64,000 bases of DNA from Chitinophaga niastensis (GTDB lineage Bacteria > Bacteroidota > Bacteroidia > Chitinophagales > Chitinophagaceae): contig NZ_PYAW01000001.1 in the NCBI RefSeq assembly GCF_003014755.1, forward strand, positions 1,054,001 to 1,118,000, given 5' to 3'. The notes beneath the pieces were generated by a model that was not told where the DNA came from, ran no database searches, and worked only from the letters and a program-made list of their open reading frames with translations. Shown here piece by piece: positions 55,660 to 64,000 of this stretch; the stretch's first letter is position 1, and each line of letters begins with the position of its first letter. The translations under genes and the position numbers were made by a program.

Positions 55660-55821
55660 ATGCTAAACAGGGGCAATGATTTAGCTAAAACGGACAAAAA
55701 AAGCTTCTGAAATAATCTAGTGGGCAGCATTCACATACCCTTTTCACCGCTTGTAAAAAAGCAGCATACATTATAGCAAAAAAGTATGAGGTTTATAACG
55801 CCATTCTAACCACACTAGTTC

Positions 55822-56514
55822 ATGAAAAACAAGTACTTAAAGGGCGCTCATTTATCTGAGCGCAAATTTAAGGAGATCCTGCGGCTGTTTGCCGATGATC
55901 TCACTGCGACCCAGATAGCCAATATCAGTGGTGTAAGCAGGGTAACTATTAACAGCTACCTGAAGAAGCTAAGACACCAGATAGCGCGCTACTGCGAGAC
56001 GCTTCATCCTTTGCCCACTCCTGTTGTTGCTTATGACAGCCGGCATAGTGACCCTCATGCAGACCACGACAGCGGTACGCTGGTGGCTGTAAAGCCGGAA
56101 GTAGACCGGATTATCAAGCCAGTTATTTTCGGCATCTGCAGATTATCTGACCGGTTACACACCGAAATCCTTCCAGACGTAAGTCGTTCTATGATCCATG
56201 CAGCCACACGCGGGCGTTCCGTTTTGGAAAGCCTGGGTGCAGCGGAGCGTTTGCGTCGGTTTAACGGGTTGGTGGATCTTGGTCAGTACCGTTTGTACAG
56301 GTTGGGTAACCAGTCGTCAGACACCCATCAGATGGATGATGTAGATGCGTTCTGGGGATTAACCAAGCATCGGCTGGCCAAATTTAAAGGCCTGAACCGA
56401 AACACCGCTTATTTACATTTGAAGGAATGTGAATACCGGTTTAACCATCGTAACGACGATCTTTTTATGGTATTGCTGGAGTTGTTAAAAACATATCCCC
56501 TTACCCTTTCCTGA
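55822..56514 (+). CDS. IS1595-like transposase-derived protein without an intact catalytic triad
   Basis: The 230-aa ORF is complete and matches the IS1595/ISXO2 transposase family: a helix-turn-helix start (SERKFKEILRLFADDLTATQIANISGVSRVTIN) and a C-terminal FKGLNRNTAYLHLKECEYRFNHRNDDL. In active relatives the DDE/N triad sits in VDESYFG, SDGWRGYDGL and ESFWS. Here the first region reads VVAYDSRHS, the second reads SLGAAERLRRFNGL (the Asp is replaced by Leu) and the third reads DAFWG. No terminal inverted repeats were seen around it. It is either a recently inactivated transposase or a domesticated DNA-binding protein. Confidence 0.75.
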   Translation: MKNKYLKGAHLSERKFKEILRLFADDLTATQIANISGVSRVTINSYLKKLRHQIARYCETLHPLPTPVVAYDSRHSDPHADHDSGTLVAVKPEVDRIIKPVIFGICRLSDRLHTEILPDVSRSMIHAATRGRSVLESLGAAERLRRFNGLVDLGQYRLYRLGNQSSDTHQMDDVDAFWGLTKHRLAKFKGLNRNTAYLHLKECEYRFNHRNDDLFMVLLELLKTYPLTLS

Positions 56515-56577
56515 AAAAAATTACCCGCATTATGCGTGGCAACATCATTCTCGATTTAGATTTTGGTTGATGAGTAC

Positions 56578-56597
56578 AGGTGGTAGTCTTGCCACTT
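56578..56597 (+). terminator. Element E: family hairpin with KTCT loop after the transposase-derived gene
   Basis: AGGTGGTA-GTCT-TGCCACTT has the stem length and tetraloop of the dispersed RNA-element hairpins. Upstream TAGATTTTGG resembles the -7 box region but the GTTTTTCATAGG core and correctly spaced CGTTCAC box are missing. It may be a truncated copy or the terminator of the transposase-derived gene. Confidence 0.45.
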
Positions 56598-57403
56598 GTT
56601 TTATTTACATCTCTTTATAGGTAAATAATTAAAAATATACGTTAATAATACGTTAAAAAGATGTTGCCCAAGTGTTAACGCCAACTTTTCCGGTTTAATT
56701 TATTTGTTAATAAAGTTTATATTGAAACTGGTTGAAAATTTGCTAAGTAAACTGCTTATGAGGAAGAAGTTGATTACTTCTATTGCCGATTTATTGAATA
56801 AATAGCAATAGGGTGGTCGATATTTCATTTATTGTCAATGTGTACATTACAATATCTAACAAGCCAATATTAAAAGTCTCCATCCACAATTTACTCGACT
56901 GATTTAACAGGAACCAATTGAATTAAGGCTATCGCCTTGATACAGATGATTATTTTTTTTAAGGGTACAACAAATTAGGAAACAAAATCATGCTTATGAG
57001 GAAGTATTATTTCTCCTCCTGTCCGTGCTATGCTTAGGCGGAGAGGCCTTTGGTCTTTTTTATAGGTATGACTTTAGTTTGTGTTGAATTTAGTGCATAT
57101 AGCCATTAACGTTAACAAGGAAAGATGCCATTTTTCTACTTATCATCTTCAAAAAAAATATTTTATGCAGTTCTCTACGTATCTGCATAAAAAAAATGTA
57201 TTTATCTGTTTTAGCTTTTCTCAACAATTCCAAATGTCTGCGTGTTATTTAGTTGTTATTTAACAAATATTTATACTCTTTCATATAGAAAAATATATGT
57301 AATTATCTGATATTATTTTACCCAATATTGATGTTGTTTGTGCTTTTTTATCGTAATTTGATAGTGTTAACTGCTTTTTAGTCCAATCAAAATCAAGTTG
57401 CTT
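56598..57403. other. Long AT-rich non-coding leader before susC, with start-like remnants
   Basis: About 800 bp without a convincing gene. Two places repeat the gene-start word GCTTATGAGGAAG: at about 56754 it opens a 15-codon frame, and at about 56992 a frame that stops after 15 codons but whose alternative frame reads LLFLLLSVLCLGGEAFG, a good signal peptide. The same GCTTATG context precedes both susC genes. This looks like decayed 5' ends of susC-like genes. Confidence 0.45.
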
Positions 57404-60400
57404 ATGAAAAAAGAGCTACTATTATGGCTGCTTTTGTGCGGTAGCGTCCTCAGCGCTGTAGCCCAGACACGAACGATCAGCGGAAAAGTCAGTGATGCAA
57501 AAGATGGTACCCCTCTTCCTGGCGTTACAGTCGTTATTAAGGGTACAACAAAAGGTGTTTTCACGTCGGGAGACGGCACCTATAAATTAAGTAACGTAAC
57601 CAGTGGTTCCACACTGGTCTTTTCATTTGTAGGATATCTGAACAAAGAAATGACTGTCGGTACTGATAACAGTATTAATGTGGTGCTGGAGGCAGATAAA
57701 AAACAACTGGGAGAAATTGTGGTAACTGCAGTGGGTATCAAGCGTAGTGAAAAATCGTTAGGGTATTCATTGACGCAGGTAAAGCCGGATCAGATACTAC
57801 AAAAATCAGAGCCGGATATGTTAAAAGGATTGCAGGGAAAAGTAGCCGGTGTAGATATCCGTACTTCCCAGGGAACACCTGGTGCAGCCACCCGCATCAA
57901 TATCCGCGGTAACACATCTTTCTTTGGAAATAATGAGCCCCTGATTATTGTGGATGGTATTCCTTACAATAATGATCAGGTAACCACATCCAGCCAGACA
58001 GGTGGTGGTGGCGCCTATTCAAGTGGTCTTTCTTCCCTTGATCCAAATGATATTGCCTCTATGAACGTATTGAAGGGAGCTGCTGCAGCTGCCTTGTATG
58101 GATCCAGAGCATCTAATGGCGCAATTGTGATCACTACGAAATCAGGCAGTTCCGGACGATCTAAAAAAGGATTGGAAGTAACTTATTCTTCTTCTCTTGC
58201 TTTTGAAAAAGTAGTAGGATTGCCAAGCTATCAAAACAATTACGGTGCAGGTACTGCATTCAAATATGCGAATGCCAACGGATCCTGGGGGCCTAAATTT
58301 GGTACACGTGATTCCATTCCTGTGTGGCCCGATTATCTCAATGCATTTCCGGAATTGTTCCCTAGCGGAAATACAGCTTATCGTGCCTATCCAAATAACG
58401 TAAAGGATCTGTTCAGAACCGGTGCATTATTTGAAAATTCTGTTTCAGCAAACGGAGGAGATGAAAAGACTTCTATTAGTACCACCGCTTCTTATCTCAA
58501 CCAGGATGGTTATGTGCCTTCTTCCAGTTTTAATCGCGCCAGCATTAGTGTGGGTGGGCAAACCCGGCTGGATATGGGATTAACTGTAAGTGCCAATTTT
58601 GCTTACTCCAGAAGTAACCAGGTAGGTGGCGTGTTTGGTGAAAACCAGGTAAATGGTGCAGCCTCTTCTTTTGCACGTAACCTGTTCCAGGCAAGGAACT
58701 GGAACATAGCTGGTTTGCCTACTACAGATGCAAATGGACACCCGGTATCTACCAGTAATGCACAATATGATAACCCACTTTGGTCGTTCCAGCATAATAC
58801 GATTACAACCAATACAGACCGTTATGTGGCGGGAATTAAATTTGCCTATAGCGTGCAGAATTGGTTAAACCTTTCTTACCAGATAGGAACTAATACGAAT
58901 AATTTATTCAGGAGAGAAGTGATAGATATCGGTTCCCGTGCAGCAGAAGGTTTAGGTAGAATTACGGAAGATAATTATCAGTTCCAGGAAATAGAATCCA
59001 ACCTGATAGCTGTTATTACGCCTAAATTAAAAAATCAGGATTTTGATTTTAAGGCTATCCTGGGACATAACGTTAACCAACGTACTACCAGAGACCGGCT
59101 TGTATTGGGTAATGAAATTGTTTCGCCTGGCATATATACTATTGATAATACCAAAACGGTATTGCCTAATGGAGGTATTTTCCAGCAACGGCGTTTGTGG
59201 GGTATCTTCGCAGATCTGGAACTGGGTTACAAACAGTTTGCATTCCTGACTGTTACCGGCAGAAATGACTGGTCCTCTACCCTGCCAACTAATAACAGGA
59301 GTTACTTCTATCCAAGTGTATCCGGATCATTTATATTTACGCAGGCTTTCGGAATGGAAAGTCACGTATTGAATTTTGGTAAAATAAGGGCCAGTTGGGC
59401 GAAGGTGGGTAGAGATGCCGATCCATACTCGCTGCAAAATGTTTTCCGCCTGAACAGTCCTCTTTTAGGTGTTTCCGGTGTGATCCAATCGCCTACCGCC
59501 AATAATCCTAACCTGAAACCTGAGTTTACGCAGGACGTAGAAGTAGGTACTACACTCGAATTTTTTGATAGAAGAATAGCGTTTGATTTTGCCTGGTATA
59601 ACAGAAGCTCTACCAACCAGATTGCACCTATCACCTTTCCGGCGTCTTCAGGCTTCACCAGGTACTACGAAAACTTTGGTAAAATTTCCAATAAAGGAAT
59701 TGAAGTGGACCTGAATGTAATACCGGTTAGAACTAAAGACTTTACCTGGACCTTGCATTGGGTATTCACTAAAAATAAGAGCCAGGTGGTATCCCTGTTG
59801 CCAGGTGTAGACAGGATTCCACTGAGTAACGTGCTTACAGAAATATCTCCTTACCTGGAACCAGGAAAACCATTTGGGTATTTGAGAGGTTCTGTGGATT
59901 ACAGGGATGATCAGGGGAATTTGTTGATCAATCCTACCACGGGCTTGCTGATTAAGAATCCAACCCAGCAGATGATCGGTGATCCGAATCCGGATTTCAA
60001 AACTGGTATCAACACTACTTTCAGTTATAAAGGTATTTTTCTCAGTGCTTTGTTTGATTTAACCAAAGGTGGTGATATGTATTCAGTGACCAATAGTACT
60101 TTGCTTGGTCGCGGAGTAACCAAGGATACGAAAGACCGCGAAACAGGATTTGTTATCCCTGGTTATTATGGTGATCAGAATACCGGTAAGCCAATCCTGG
60201 ACAGCAAAGGAGCGAAAATTCCAAACACCACCAGTGTTAGTTTACGTGAACTCTACTTTGGAGAATCATTTGCCATCAACTCTGCTACAGAGTGGAATGT
60301 ATATGATGCTACGGTGTACACCTTCCGTGAGTTAGCGGTTGGGTATGATTTTCCGAAAAGCATGTTTAAGAGAACACCCATAGGTGGTCTCACTATAACG

Positions 60401-60562
60401 CTAACAGGACGTAATCTTTGGTATGTGGCTCCTAACTTTCCCAAGTACAGCAACTTTAACCCGGAAACCAACAGTTTTGGTAATACTACCACGCAGGGCA
60501 TTGAATTGTCTTCTGCGCCTACTACCCGTCGTTATGGTGTAAATCTGAAAGTTAGTTTCTAA
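57404..60562 (+). CDS. SusC/RagA-family TonB-dependent outer-membrane transporter
   Basis: The 1052-aa protein has a signal peptide (ending AVAQT), an N-terminal carboxypeptidase-regulatory-like domain (about 25-110, ISGKVSDAKDGTPLPGVTVVIKG), a plug with GLQGKVAGVDIRTSQGTPGAATRINIRG and the SusC signature GAAAAALYGSRASNGAIVITTK, then a 22-strand barrel ending in YGVNLKVSF. ATG 57404 starts the signal peptide. With the downstream susD it forms a nutrient-uptake pair; the substrate is unknown. Confidence 0.95.
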   Translation: MKKELLLWLLLCGSVLSAVAQTRTISGKVSDAKDGTPLPGVTVVIKGTTKGVFTSGDGTYKLSNVTSGSTLVFSFVGYLNKEMTVGTDNSINVVLEADKKQLGEIVVTAVGIKRSEKSLGYSLTQVKPDQILQKSEPDMLKGLQGKVAGVDIRTSQGTPGAATRINIRGNTSFFGNNEPLIIVDGIPYNNDQVTTSSQTGGGGAYSSGLSSLDPNDIASMNVLKGAAAAALYGSRASNGAIVITTKSGSSGRSKKGLEVTYSSSLAFEKVVGLPSYQNNYGAGTAFKYANANGSWGPKFGTRDSIPVWPDYLNAFPELFPSGNTAYRAYPNNVKDLFRTGALFENSVSANGGDEKTSISTTASYLNQDGYVPSSSFNRASISVGGQTRLDMGLTVSANFAYSRSNQVGGVFGENQVNGAASSFARNLFQARNWNIAGLPTTDANGHPVSTSNAQYDNPLWSFQHNTITTNTDRYVAGIKFAYSVQNWLNLSYQIGTNTNNLFRREVIDIGSRAAEGLGRITEDNYQFQEIESNLIAVITPKLKNQDFDFKAILGHNVNQRTTRDRLVLGNEIVSPGIYTIDNTKTVLPNGGIFQQRRLWGIFADLELGYKQFAFLTVTGRNDWSSTLPTNNRSYFYPSVSGSFIFTQAFGMESHVLNFGKIRASWAKVGRDADPYSLQNVFRLNSPLLGVSGVIQSPTANNPNLKPEFTQDVEVGTTLEFFDRRIAFDFAWYNRSSTNQIAPITFPASSGFTRYYENFGKISNKGIEVDLNVIPVRTKDFTWTLHWVFTKNKSQVVSLLPGVDRIPLSNVLTEISPYLEPGKPFGYLRGSVDYRDDQGNLLINPTTGLLIKNPTQQMIGDPNPDFKTGINTTFSYKGIFLSALFDLTKGGDMYSVTNSTLLGRGVTKDTKDRETGFVIPGYYGDQNTGKPILDSKGAKIPNTTSVSLRELYFGESFAINSATEWNVYDATVYTFRELAVGYDFPKSMFKRTPIGGLTITLTGRNLWYVAPNFPKYSNFNPETNSFGNTTTQGIELSSAPTTRRYGVNLKVSF

Positions 60563-60589
60563 TTATTGAACACGTCAAAACCGGAAATT

Positions 60590-62308
60590 ATGAAAAGATC
60601 GATCTATATATTTTTAGGAATGCTGGTTGTACTGACGGCATGTACTAAAGGTTTTCTGGACATAAATAAAGATCCCAACTATGCGTCAAAAACTGCTGAA
60701 AACCGTTTGCTGACGGCATCAGAACAGGGTTTGTCATATGCATTAGGGTTTACCAACGATAACAGGGGAGCCAGGGGGTTAACGGAAGTTTTGTCTGTAT
60801 ACATGCACCAGGTATGTGTGCGTGAGTCGCAAGACCAATATGGTGCAGATGGAAATGAAATTAATATTACCGGTGCCTGGACAGGAATGTACAGTAGCGC
60901 GGCTGCACAGGTAGGTTCTGATGTATTGGGTACTTTACAGAATGTAGAAGACCTGATCACCCAGGGTACTGCAAATGGTAATCTGGTATATGTTGGTATC
61001 GCAAAAATTATAAAAGCATATGCTATCGGTGAGTTTGTGGATGCCTACGCAGATGTACCTTTTTCGGAAGCCAATAAGTTTTTGTCAGGAGGCATCAGGT
61101 ATCCTAAATATGATAAAGGCGCTGATATATATCCTAAACTATTCGCCCTGTTGGATGAAGGAATTGCCAACTTAAATGCAACAGCACCTAATACATTGAC
61201 GCCTGCCGGTGATGATCTGTTTTACGGCGGTGATCCTGTTAAATGGATTAAACTGGCTAATACCATCAAATTGAAAATGTATAACCAGGTAAGACTGGTG
61301 CAGAATGTAACACCGCAGGTACTGCAGATTATGGCCCATGATACATTGATTAGTGTAATAGATGATAGCTTCATGTTTTTGTATGGCCGGGGATCTACTC
61401 CGGATGATCGTAACCCGGGATTTTCCGAGTATTACGCAGGACAGAAAACACACTATCAGAGTCCATGGTTTTATGAAATACTGAGAGGGTATAACCCCAG
61501 AATTTTTACCGGTAATAAAGATCCAAGGATCCCTTATTATTTTTATAACCAGTTACCATTTAATAAGAAGGCGCAAAATCCTACTGACTATCGGGATTCA
61601 AGCTTTGTTTCCATTCCTTTTGGTTCGGTGAGCGTTAACCGCGATTTTTCGCAGGACCAGTCAATGACTGTATTTGGTCTGTATCCTGTAGGCGGTCGCT
61701 ATCAGTCAGATATTTCACCTGTTGATGGTACAGTAGCTACAGGGGCAGCTCCTTTCAGGATGCTTACTTATGCAGACCGGTTATACATAGAAGCTGAACT
61801 GACATTTGCCGGTATTTTACCAGGTGATCCAAGAGCCAAATTACTGGCAGCTATGAATGAATCTTTTAACCAGGTAGATTTTGTGGTATCGCTGGCAGCC
61901 AAACAAAGAGGTATACCGCTGCTGGTTGGCAATAGCAACGTGAATAATTATATAACAAAAGTATTAGCTGAATACGATGAGAAGCCTGCTGCCGGTAAGC
62001 TGGAGATAATTATGACACAGAAATGGATTTCGAGTTTTGGTAGTAGTGTAGATCAATATACGGATTACAGACGTACAGGTTATCCTGTTTTGTTTGATCC
62101 GAATAACGCAACCCAGGCTCCGGGTGGTTTCCTGCAGCCACCGCTTAAAGGAGATCCTACCATCAAAGGTAACCAGGCTCCTATTCCGGTGCAGTTAGGC
62201 AGAGGGTTTCCATTGTCTTTGCCATGGAGCAATCTTGATCTTAACGTAAATAAAAATGCACCACCACAAAAACAGCCATCTTCTTACCCGGTATTCTGGG
62301 CTAAGTAA
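60590..62308 (+). CDS. SusD/RagB-family outer-membrane lipoprotein
   Basis: SusD proteins bind the ligand on the cell surface and hand it to SusC. The lipobox is LTAC after a short hydrophobic start (MKRSIYIFLGMLVVLTAC), followed by the typical FLDINKDPN. The rest is helical with tetratricopeptide-like character, and WISSFGSSVDQYTDYRRTGYP near the C-terminus matches SusD-like (SusD_2-type) proteins. It begins 28 bp after susC; its stop overlaps the next start (TAATG). Confidence 0.92.
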   Translation: MKRSIYIFLGMLVVLTACTKGFLDINKDPNYASKTAENRLLTASEQGLSYALGFTNDNRGARGLTEVLSVYMHQVCVRESQDQYGADGNEINITGAWTGMYSSAAAQVGSDVLGTLQNVEDLITQGTANGNLVYVGIAKIIKAYAIGEFVDAYADVPFSEANKFLSGGIRYPKYDKGADIYPKLFALLDEGIANLNATAPNTLTPAGDDLFYGGDPVKWIKLANTIKLKMYNQVRLVQNVTPQVLQIMAHDTLISVIDDSFMFLYGRGSTPDDRNPGFSEYYAGQKTHYQSPWFYEILRGYNPRIFTGNKDPRIPYYFYNQLPFNKKAQNPTDYRDSSFVSIPFGSVSVNRDFSQDQSMTVFGLYPVGGRYQSDISPVDGTVATGAAPFRMLTYADRLYIEAELTFAGILPGDPRAKLLAAMNESFNQVDFVVSLAAKQRGIPLLVGNSNVNNYITKVLAEYDEKPAAGKLEIIMTQKWISSFGSSVDQYTDYRRTGYPVLFDPNNATQAPGGFLQPPLKGDPTIKGNQAPIPVQLGRGFPLSLPWSNLDLNVNKNAPPQKQPSSYPVFWAK

Positions 62309-62859
62309 TGACTATTATGAAGATCAAAAAAAATAATGCTATGAACAGACTAACAGGTTTTATTATAATGATACTAGTAGGCGGATTAATGATGATGGGT
62401 GCATGTAAGAAGGATCAGAATCCGAAACTACCAGATTTAAAAAGAGCATCAGTACCATTGGTTAAGCGGGATGCAGGCTCTGATGATTCCATCAGAAACG
62501 TGAATACTTTTCAGGGGAAATTTAGTGTTGGGTTATATTTTCAAAATGATGAACTACCTAAAAAAATGGATGTGGTAGTGGCTTTTAATGGTGACTATAC
62601 AATAGTAAAAATACTGAAGGCAGATGTGACTACTTATCCTACATCCATCACCGTTACAGCACAGCAATTGGCAGCACTTTTTGGAAAGGATGTCAGCAGC
62701 CTTGTTTCAAAGAATTATTTTGAGATAGGTGTGGATGTTTATATGAATAGTGGTTTGGTTGTGCCTATATTCAGTAATCGGACTGTAGCAAGTCCATACG
62801 GACCAGATGCTGCCAGTTATACGGGTGCCAGTCTTAAGATTAAATACGTAGTGAAGTAA
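62308..62859 (+). CDS. Lipoprotein in the susCD operon, unknown family
   Basis: The 183-aa protein has a lipobox GAC (MMMGAC) after a hydrophobic stretch. The mature part is beta-rich with segments FQGKFSVGLYFQNDELPKKMDVVVAF and ITVTAQQLAALFG. I do not recognise a family; its place suggests a surface lipoprotein helping susCD. Its ATG overlaps the susD stop by one base, indicating translational coupling; ATG codons further in are alternatives. Confidence 0.7.
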   Translation: MTIMKIKKNNAMNRLTGFIIMILVGGLMMMGACKKDQNPKLPDLKRASVPLVKRDAGSDDSIRNVNTFQGKFSVGLYFQNDELPKKMDVVVAFNGDYTIVKILKADVTTYPTSITVTAQQLAALFGKDVSSLVSKNYFEIGVDVYMNSGLVVPIFSNRTVASPYGPDAASYTGASLKIKYVVK

Positions 62860-62887
62860 TATAACCCATAAGTATATACGATTTTTG

Positions 62888-62922
62888 TAGCTGTCTCAGG
62901 TTATTGAGGCAGCTATTTTTTT
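62888..62922 (+). terminator. Terminator of the first susCD operon
   Basis: TAGCTGTCTCA pairs with TGAGGCAGCTA around a 6-nt loop, followed by a T-run. Confidence 0.8.
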
Positions 62923-63289
62923 ACGTATAAAGCATGAACTTATCAAGGCTCAATTATACTGAATTCAGTTTATATAAAAATCCTATCTTAGTTGTAGCAA
63001 CAAGTATTTTTTAATTTTCCTATATTGCAAACGGTTTTAAATAATATTTAACAATTACAAAATCAGAATCTAGACGTAGGTGTTTTTCGAGGGTTTTGCA
63101 ACAGCTAATATCTGCTTTTTTACGTGTTTTGGGAATCCTACACTATTGAGATAATACCTAATGCCAGGTAGTGGACAACTCCCAACAGAATAATAAATGC
63201 TTTAGATGTTTAACCTGAAGTGCAACCGGAATCGTTTGATTACCCTTTTATTAGTTAACTGAAAAAATATCTTCAAATCTTCATTGCTT
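62923..63289. other. Leader region of the second susC
   Basis: AT-rich DNA with no ORF. It contains a 12-bp perfect palindrome ACTGAATTCAGT (62958-62969) that could be an operator. The second susC starts with the same GCTTATGA context as the first. Confidence 0.4.
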
Positions 63290-64000
63290 ATGAAAAGAGG
63301 ACTACTCTTATGGCTATTAATGGCCATCAGCGTTGTGCATGCCTATGCGCAAACACGAACAATTACCGGAAAGGTAACAGATGCAAAAGACGGGTCGGCT
63401 ATTCCGGGCGTTTCTGTTGCAATTAAAGGCACAGGCAAAGGTGCATTGACCAATGCAGACGGATCTTACAAAATTGAAGTCGCTAACAATGGCGTACTTG
63501 TTTTTTCATTTATCGGGTTCTCCGGTAAAGAAGTGTCTGTAGGAAATGAAAGCTTAATTAATGTAAGCCTGAGTGTCGATAACAAAGATCTCAGTGAGGT
63601 AGTTGTTACGGCGTTGGGTATTAAGCGTGAAAAACGTACACTCGGCTATACTACACAGGAAGTAAAGGGTGATGAGCTGGTGAAAAGTAAAGAAGTGAAT
63701 TTCCTGAATGGTTTACAAGGCAGAGTAGCAGGCGTGCAGGTTAGTAATACCAGTGGTATGCCTGGTGGTGGTTCACGTATAGTAATACGTGGTGCATCAA
63801 CATTAACCGGTAACAACCAGCCTTTATTTGTTGTTGATGGTAACCCTATTGATAATAACCAGATAGGTGCCGGTGATGATGATCCAATTTTATTTGGAGG
63901 ATCTACCGCTAACAGAGGTATAGATATTGACCCGAATATAATTGAAACCATCAACATCTTACGTGGAGCTTCTGCTACTGCATTGTATGGCTCGCGTGCT
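63290..64000 (+). CDS. SusC/RagA-family TonB-dependent transporter, 3' end outside window
   Basis: The 237 visible residues comprise a signal peptide (MKRGLLLWLLMAISVVHAYAQ), the carboxypeptidase-regulatory-like domain (ITGKVTDAKDGSAIPGVSVAIKG) and the start of the plug (GLQGRVAGVQVSNTSG, GASATALYGSRA at the edge). It is a paralogue of the susC at 57404, sharing the domain layout but clearly diverged. The frame continues past base 64000. Confidence 0.93.
   Translation, partial: MKRGLLLWLLMAISVVHAYAQTRTITGKVTDAKDGSAIPGVSVAIKGTGKGALTNADGSYKIEVANNGVLVFSFIGFSGKEVSVGNESLINVSLSVDNKDLSEVVVTALGIKREKRTLGYTTQEVKGDELVKSKEVNFLNGLQGRVAGVQVSNTSGMPGGGSRIVIRGASTLTGNNQPLFVVDGNPIDNNQIGAGDDDPILFGGSTANRGIDIDPNIIETINILRGASATALYGSRA

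Noticed and set aside
55603..56600. Terminal inverted repeats and target duplication of an intact insertion sequence
   Set aside because: No matching ends were found on either side of the IS1595-like ORF by eye.
56960..57555. Shared 14-mer AAGGGTACAACAAA in the leader and inside susC
   Set aside because: Several chance 14-mer matches are expected in 64 kb, and the two sites have no shared context.
1..64000. CRISPR arrays, tRNA or rRNA genes
   Set aside because: No regularly spaced direct repeats and no cloverleaf or rRNA-like sequence were seen on either strand.

Overview
The window is a chromosomal segment from a member of the Bacteroidota, most like the family Chitinophagaceae (Chitinophaga or a close relative). 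The evidence is a complete gldKLMN cluster (type IX secretion and gliding), two tandem SusC/SusD-type outer-membrane loci, several Bacteroidota-typical proteins (DUF4271, DUF4783, DUF6263, DUF2911, TIGR02757, LptC lipoprotein), a probable lipid hydroxylase, and many copies of the Bacteroidota -7 promoter box TAnnTTTG. Species cannot be fixed from the sequence alone.

Layout. 1-6.4 kb: a ClC chloride-channel gene cut by the left edge, an SMR exporter, meaB with a family 2 glycosyltransferase, a Lon-N protein, a beta-barrel outer-membrane protein and lptC. 6.5-15.4 kb: csaA, a dipeptidyl-peptidase IV, lysS, a tandem universal stress protein, a DUF4197 protein and a flavin reductase/fumarylacetoacetate-hydrolase pair. 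15.5-25.4 kb: a frameshifted small gene, a beta-lactamase-like serine hydrolase, a fatty-acid hydroxylase, DUF6263, TIGR02757, a cystathionine gamma-synthase-type enzyme, DUF2911, acpH and an alpha/beta hydrolase. 25.5-32 kb: a deoxyhypusine-synthase-like enzyme, hemW, DUF4271-hemD and a YyaL-type thioredoxin-domain protein. 32.3-37.1 kb: gldK-gldL-gldM-gldN. 37.2-48 kb: uvrC, a lipoprotein, gpmI, DUF4783-nadC-lipid kinase-SUI1 factor, an aldo/keto reductase with an AraC regulator, a decayed glycosyltransferase fragment and birA. 48.2-55.6 kb: rsfS-ftsH-LUD, lpxH, recO (3' ends overlapping lpxH) and an RND/MMPL exporter. 55.8-64 kb: an IS1595-like transposase-derived ORF lacking recognisable catalytic residues, a long non-coding leader, susC-susD-lipoprotein, and the start of a second susC cut by the right edge.

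The most unusual content is between the genes. Four dispersed elements (7076-7194, 7362-7485, 9876-9983, 21709-21826) share one architecture. Each has a CGTTCAC-type box, then exactly 44-45 nt that include a -7-like promoter box at a fixed place, then the core GTTTTTCATAGGATATGG, then an intrinsic-terminator hairpin whose stem sequence varies with compensating changes while its tetraloop stays KTCT. They look like a multicopy family of very small RNAs with a common promoter architecture. A fifth hairpin of the family, without the full core, lies just after the transposase-derived ORF. The window also holds several long fold-back repeats in intergenic gaps, two of which (13350-13517 and 39813-39997) are diverged copies of one family.

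Most genes are housekeeping or envelope functions and form short operons: meaB-glycosyltransferase, flavin reductase-FAH, DUF6263-small protein, DUF4271-hemD, gldKLMN, nadC-lipid kinase-SUI1, ftsH-LUD and susCD-lipoprotein. I saw no CRISPR array, tRNA, rRNA, prophage or intact insertion sequence.
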